From Merluccius polli (Eukaryota; Chordata; Actinopteri; Gadiformes; Merlucciidae), in contig JAOPHQ010005449.1 in the NCBI GenBank assembly GCA_030340625.1, positions 72,001 through 136,000 on the forward strand: a stretch of DNA of 64,000 nucleotides, written 5' to 3'. The position numbers were made by a program, and so were the translations under genes. Below, piece by piece: positions 39,123 through 64,000 of this stretch (position 1 is its first letter; each line of letters begins with the position of its first letter). The notes beneath the pieces are model-generated. The model did no database searches. It had not been told where the DNA came from and saw only the letters and a list, made by a program, of their open reading frames with translations.

Positions 39123-40357
39123 TCTGCCACCCGCCACACGGTAAGGAGGAGGGAGGGGGGGGGGTGGAGAGGTTTGTTACTGGAAGTGGTGATTGCCACT
39201 GTGTTTGTGACCGAAGCTAAACAAGAGCTGGGCAGGTTTTATTTTGGTTGGTCAGCATTGGGAGGGGGAATGGGGGGGGGGTTATAGCCAATGATATGAA
39301 ATGATCCCTGACCTCAGCAGAGATGAGAATCTGAAAAGAAAAAGAAAACTTTCAGTTAGGCAGATTTCAGCCCCATCAACCCATGACCTCACATGGCCCT
39401 GGAGCATTATATGGTTCATATGCATTTTGATTGATTATAAGCGATCAATAACCAATACGATGACATGCTTTCCTCAACTCCAGTGTGATCAGTTCCATTC
39501 ATGCACGCACGGCAACGTTTTTAGTCTCATCTAAAACATGTTAACATAACACTATGTGACATCAATTTTTGGGCCAAAAAGAAAATGGAAATCTTCCAAA
39601 CGGTGAAGCTTCTTTCTCTGACATTAACAAAGCATAACTTGGAGAAGCAATGATTTCCTTTTGTAATTATGGCGGCTTGAATCAATGCAAAGTATTGAGC
39701 AAAAAATGTTTCTACCTCAAAATCAATTCCACATAATTTCCAGATCAACTCAAACTAATGGGTTTTCTATTGGCTTCTCTCCGCGGCAACATTTGCCACC
39801 ATTTTGTGGTTGTGTGTGTGTTCGGGAAGCAAAGGGCCAAGCCACTTTGAAAACGTGTCCCAACAGTTCGACTCTGGACGATAAGACACACATGCAAGTG
39901 TTCCTGCAGCAACCACTCGGTCCAGCAGGCCATTATAACACAGCCCCCAGCAGGCCTTGCGGCGCGGCAGTACAGTACGTCTTACTATGGAATTACGATT
40001 CTATGTTGAAATTCCTACCGGCCTTATACACGGTCAGGGCGTTCACTAGGCGGAGATCTCTGCACTCTTTATGTCTTTATGACCAAAACTGAGATCTGGC
40101 ACCAATTGTAAGACATACTATAAAGCGAGGAACTGTTTCTTGCAGACAAAAGCAAAGTAGAGGCAAGAGACAAGCCGAGACAACCTGAACTAGGGATAGG
40201 CCAACAGATTCTTCAGAGTTTGTCAATAAAACCAGCGGGGGGGGGGGGGGGGGGGGGGGGGCGGGGTCAACTCTGAACACGTTTGGCACGCGGCAGTGGT
40301 CGCCCAGCGTGGGACCGGATCAACGGGAGAGCCACGACGCTTCCCAACTGGGCAATG
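37135..40357. other. No gene found between candidate exon and DHX15
   Basis: Poly-G 37441-37456, poly-C 37556-37571, poly-C 38391-38415, a CpG-rich patch 38465-38600, poly-C and (CA)n 38607-38651, (GT)n and poly-G 38923-39003, (ATG)n 39085-39121 and poly-G 40237-40261 are present. The rest is unique, with no exon signature. Confidence 0.7.
38923..39003 (+). repeat. (GT)n joined to a poly-G run
   Basis: A (GT)n of about 50 bp passes directly into a run of about 28 G. Such junctions are repeated across the window. Confidence 0.95.
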
Positions 40358-40365
40358 TCGCTCTG

Positions 40366-41887
40366 CAGGGTTCATACACATTTTGACCAAAAGATTTCCA
40401 TGACTTTTCCAAGACTTTTCCATGACTTTAAACCAAATTTCCATGACCAAACATTTTGTGAAATCTCGGTGTATACATGAAAAAGTGATCAAATGTAGTA
40501 TTAAAACTATGGCCAACAAACTTTTCAGTAGTATTCAGCGTATGCCTGCTTATAATTTGCGCGTATTTCTTTTTAAAGCATATAAATTATTTCAAACTCA
40601 GCATAAATGAACGACCTGAAAATATGAATTAGGGATGGGCATTTTAAGATCAATTATCGATTAATCGTTATTTTTGTGGGGGTGCGCGATTGTTGACGGC
40701 GGGGGGGACCTACGACCGACCGTATTATGACAGTCCTGGACCGGCCCAAATAGATGGACCGGCCCAAAAATAATAATACACAAAATAAAAAATAAAATAT
40801 ATATATATATATATATTACGGCCGGACGGCTCGGTCTGAAATCGTCCGGCCGAACCTCCCTATGGCAGCCCGTCCCTGGTTATAGGCCTATGCGGCGCTC
40901 GTAAAAGCCGAACAATGCGCCTACATGCGCTCTTAAAGGTTTGGAAACGATCCAACAAGACTAAATCTGTATTCCAATCACAATAAGTAGCCTACTTATC
41001 GGCCAACAATAATCAAACACGGCAGTAAAAGTGGGCATTAAACTGTACTGTTTTGAAAAAAAGGGAAATAAGGCCGACATATGCCGATAGGCCTACAATA
41101 TGCGGCCGGCGCTCGGAAAAGGCTCGCGACAATAAGATGAGCCACACATTTAGAAACAATTGCATGAACTATCTAAAAGCAATACCTTAGTCAGAAAACA
41201 GATATGAGGCTGAACGTTTTGCTAAAATGCCACATTTATGGAAATATTTAAAATGTTGGAGCGGCTGGCTTGACCACCCGAAACCGAGAGACGGCTGTCT
41301 TGACCGCAGTACGCGATCGGTCATTAATCAATAATCGTATTTAACCGTATAACTGCACACAACTTTATTTAAAAGCAAGCAAATGTAAAACATGTGTTTG
41401 TATTGTGGTGTCCGGCGCGTGTGGATGTGCGGCTCCTCCGGCGGAGCGGTTCATGTTAATAGCGGAGTCCGGGAGGGTTCACCTTCACGGCGTAGTTACG
41501 AGGGATGTGCGACTATCGGCTTAAAAAATACTAAAGTGTTTTTTAAAGTTAGAAAGATATTAGATATTCAACCGATATTCACACTCCGAATTACAGTGAT
41601 CAGACATGGGGAACTAAAGCCGCGATCACCGCACCGCTTCAAGACTCACAGTATGCAACACAACGTCCTTTTGATCGATAACAATATAAATTGATCGACA
41701 CATTTCTTAACGATCAATGATCGATCATCGATTAATTATGCCCATCCCTAATATGAATGTTACAAATTTCCATGACTTTTCCAAAACTTTTGCGATTTTA
41801 TTTTTTTCAAGCACTTTTCCAGGCCTGGAAATAACCATTTTAAAATTCCATGACTTTTCCAGGTTTTTTATGACCGTACGAACCCTG
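40366..41887. mobile_element. Outer hAT-like element interrupted by a second one
   Basis: The left end CAGGGTTCATAC and right end GTACGAACCCTG are inverted with one mismatch. The flanking direct repeat is GCTCTG (40360-40365 and 41888-41893). TTCCATGACTTTTCCA motifs recur near both ends. Sequence belonging to the outer element lies on both sides of the inner insertion. Confidence 0.65.
40630..41750. mobile_element. Inner hAT-like element
   Basis: The inverted ends TAGGGATGGGCAT and ATGCCCATCCCTA are perfect, and the 8-bp duplication ATATGAAT flanks it (40622-40629 and 41751-41758). It is 1121 bp long with no transposase frame and a short TA run at 40799-40816. Because it splits the outer element, it is the younger insertion. 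Confidence 0.85.
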
Positions 41888-41895
41888 GCTCTGGG

Positions 41896-42464
41896 AACCC
41901 ATGCAGGTTTGGCCTGAGCTTCGGTTGGGGGGGCTGTACATCTTCTGAGGCCACTCGTTCCAATTCCCCTTTCTGTGAAGACATCATGCTCCACCAAACA
42001 CACTGTGCCAACTCACCTCACGGGGACTGCTGCTGACCCACAGAGTCACAGCACACTTCTGTTTGGAGTTTTGTTGTTATTTGCTGTGTGAAGGCACCGT
42101 TGCGGTACGAGAGTAGAAGTTGTGTTTCCAAGTGGTTATTTGTTGCTCATTGGCCATGTCATAAAAAATCAAAAAAAAGAGCCCTTTCTCTGGAATGCAT
42201 AGGCAAACCTTTAACTGAGAAACAAGCTGTAGCACGGCAGATTACAAACTAATCTTCTGTTCAAATCACACTTGCTGTTTCAGCGAACATTGGTATTCCC
42301 GAAAGATTATTTGAGATTGTAACAAAAAAATATGCAAAAAAAACAAAGCTATGGTAGGTCCAAATTAAAGCCACTTTTGGGTTTGTGATGTAAACGAGGG
42401 ATAATCAGATTATTCTAAAATTGACTGAAAAAAGGAAGCGGATATATATATATATATATATGTT
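41896..42464. other. No gene found; intergenic sequence just past DHX15
   Basis: Unique AT-rich sequence ends in a short (TA)n (42442-42461) near the inferred end of DHX15. Confidence 0.65.
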
Positions 42465-43111
42465 TTTTTTTTACAAAGACAGTTTTATTCATTTGAACAG
42501 TTGACATGAAATTTGAACCATCAGTGCACCCTTCCTTAAGTCTCCTTGACACAAGAAAATATTCCTTATACCTACAATCAAAATACATTTCCGTCCGATC
42601 AAACCGATAGCGCAGATTAATACCACTGAGCGTTTTTTTTAAGCATAATAGCGGGTAGTAACCCATCACAGCCGATGTTTTACTATGGATCATTGAACAC
42701 ATTAGCAATTCTTGGAGGAATGTTGATCCAATGCGTGTGTGTGGCGATGCTTTGACAGAAGCGGTCTGAATGACTTTCTGACGAGCCATAATTTGCAACC
42801 GCTTGAACACTTTTCTTGGGGGGGGGGGGGTTCATAAAAATGTGCGTGTGCGTTGAACTCCAGGGTAGCCGGGGGAAACCGAGTGATGGGGGGGGGGGGG
42901 GGGGGGGGGGGAGAATAAAAAATACACAAATCAGCGGATCAACTGTCATGAAACTACATTTCACGCTGCGTGGAGAGGGGAAAAAAAAAAGTAAAGAGTA
43001 ATAAAAAAACAAAATGAACAGTGCTCAGAAGACGACCTCTCGTGTTAATTTTGTACAGCGGCGGTGGGAACGACTCCGATGTGGTGGTGGTTGTTGTGGA
43101 CCCTGACCGCT
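42465..43111 (-). other. DHX15: DHX15 3' untranslated region
   Basis: The stretch between the stop codon and the first good AATAAA on the minus strand is about 640 nt, a reasonable length for this gene. It contains two long C-runs on the transcript (G-runs on plus at 42820-42830 and 42888-42911) and an AT-rich, unique segment just before the signal. The exact end is inferred. Confidence 0.6.
42484..42489 (-). terminator. DHX15: Polyadenylation signal AATAAA of DHX15
   Basis: Minus-strand AATAAA is followed by ACTGTCTTTGT and a U/A-rich stretch, with (TA)n beyond. It is the first canonical hexamer after the stop codon; the cleavage point is expected 10-30 bases further down. Confidence 0.6.
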
Positions 43112-62713
<19,602 letters not shown>

Positions 62714-64000
62714 CTGGGAGGCAGAAGAAGGCGGGGGACAAAACCAAAAATATGTGGTGAGTATGTGGTGAGGTCAGGGCAAGACGAGATCGAAGATGGG
62801 GAACGAGGTGAAAGCAGAGGATCGAGGTGGAAGGGCAATCCAAAGCTGCATATCCAAGTGAATAACCATTGAGCGTTTTTTAGGATAAATTAGGATACAT
62901 GGATTCAATTGGGATCGCCGATTATGCTCGCTTTCTGGCATTACAACGCAGGGCGTGCACAAATATGAAAATGATGGGCCGTTATCAAAACGTGAAGTGA
63001 AGCAAAATGATACCAGTGGATTTTATTGCATCACCATAGCGTTAAAACTCCCGATCACTGACCCACACCGCAATTGTCCCAGGTCTATTCAAAACAAACA
63101 CAGTGTGAGTCTGTTCTTATACCCCCCCCCCAACAAACGTTTTCAGGGGCCACCGTCTCGACATTTCACTTTACGCTCTGCGACACTCCCTAATTGCACT
63201 TAATCAAGGCAAATTAAACTTTCAAATTTGGAAGGGGGTGAAGCTGAAGGAGAGAGGGGGGGGGCAACAACCAGCCATTACCCATCTGCTATATGAGATT
63301 TATATCTAGCACACATAGCACGTGTGAAGCGTTTGCGTCCGCTTCCATGCTTTCCACCAGAGCCCGACCGATATATCGACGGGCCGATATTATCGGCCGA
63401 TATTAGGCATTTTCCAAACTATCGGTATCGGCATTTATAATGGCCGATAAATGAATATTTAAAAAAACGGACGAAACCCCCTTCAACCAGTTATAACGCC
63501 ACAAACCCTACAACCAGCTGATCCAGCCAGAGTCGGGCAGAGCGAACGAGTTATCCACGACCGCGAGCGACACGAGCAGCAAAAGCGGCCGGCAGTCCTT
63601 CATTTTCAATGAGCGCTGCCGACGAGGAGCGGCCGGCGCCGCGGCGGCAGCGTCCAGCGCGACGCGGAGAGTTGCAATTAGTTTAACTTTATGCAAATGA
63701 GCGGCGTCGGTGCGAAGCAGCAACCCGCTACACTTCACGCCACTGTCCTATTTCACAGCGTCGCCGCGCGTCAAGTGCCACCGCAAAGGCGCTTTTTTCT
63801 TTTCTTTTCTTTCTGCTCTGGAGACGACTATATTCCTATGGGTGCTACGGGCGGCACTTGTGTCATAGACGCGCCGTGGCGGCAGTGTGTTTTGCACTTT
63901 ATAATGCTTTATCTCCATTTCTGTTATTTTGATTACTAAATAATAAACAGGAGAAACGTGTAAATTGTTATTTGAACATGCTTGTCACGCCGGCCTGCCG
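62714..64000 (-). other. DHX15: DHX15 intron 4 (partial)
   Basis: This is intron sequence running off the right edge. It is unique up to about 63.3 kb, with a short poly-C at 63122-63131. From 63358 it carries a transposon end described separately. No exon with helicase motifs I, Ia, Ib or II was found, so exons 1-4 lie outside the window. Confidence 0.75.
63358..64000. mobile_element. hAT-type element, left end, running off the window
   Basis: The terminus CAGAGCCCGACCGATATATC is followed by ATCGGCCGATATT repeats, as in a known style of fish hAT element. A CpG-rich interior follows (63520-63700). The extent to the right is unknown; at least the first 120 bp are well supported. Confidence 0.5.

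Noticed and set aside
63520..63700. CpG-rich block as the DHX15 promoter
   Set aside because: It lies inside intron 4 and within a transposon whose terminus is at 63358; exons 1-4 must be further right.

Overview
The window reads as nuclear DNA of a teleost fish. It holds an intron-rich gene that is a clear orthologue of vertebrate DHX15, several DNA-transposon types common in fish (hAT-like non-autonomous elements and a Harbinger-like element), and a very high density of microsatellites and homopolymer runs. Tandem-repeat load this high is seen in some fish lineages such as the cods; that placement is a guess from repeat style only.

Right third (about 42.46-64.0 kb, minus strand): the 3' two thirds of DHX15, the DEAH-box helicase Prp43 of spliceosome disassembly and ribosome biogenesis. 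Ten coding exons with canonical GT/AG borders join in frame into 508 residues, from helicase motif III to the natural C-terminus. The exons before motif III (nucleotide-binding loop, DEAH box) lie beyond the right edge. A polyadenylation signal closes the gene near 42.48 kb. The introns carry microsatellites, hAT fragments and a structured inverted repeat.

Middle (about 35.09-37.15 kb): a CpG-rich block with a minus-strand TATA box at 35714-35719. A 30-codon open first exon with a strong start context ends at a consensus splice donor (35209-35298). Its place just beyond the 3' end of DHX15, its strand, its phase and a short residue pattern suggest the far-upstream alternative (brain-type) first exon of PPARGC1A, the neighbour of DHX15 in vertebrates. 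This is the most interesting candidate here and is an inference. A 407-bp element with perfect 35-bp inverted ends and a 600-bp GAT-rich array lie directly upstream of it.

Left half (1-35.0 kb): no protein gene was found. If the PPARGC1A reading is right, this is the start of a giant first intron. It holds microsatellites, unique stretches that may be conserved regulatory DNA, three CTCF-like motifs, a 1.46-kb degenerate Harbinger-type transposon with remnants of both its genes (8634-10089), a nest of hAT and hairpin elements around (TA)n tracts (15.9-17.9 kb), and two further hAT-type elements with clear target-site duplications (27890-28873, 30499-30928). Between the alternative exon and DHX15 lies another nested pair of elements (40366-41887).
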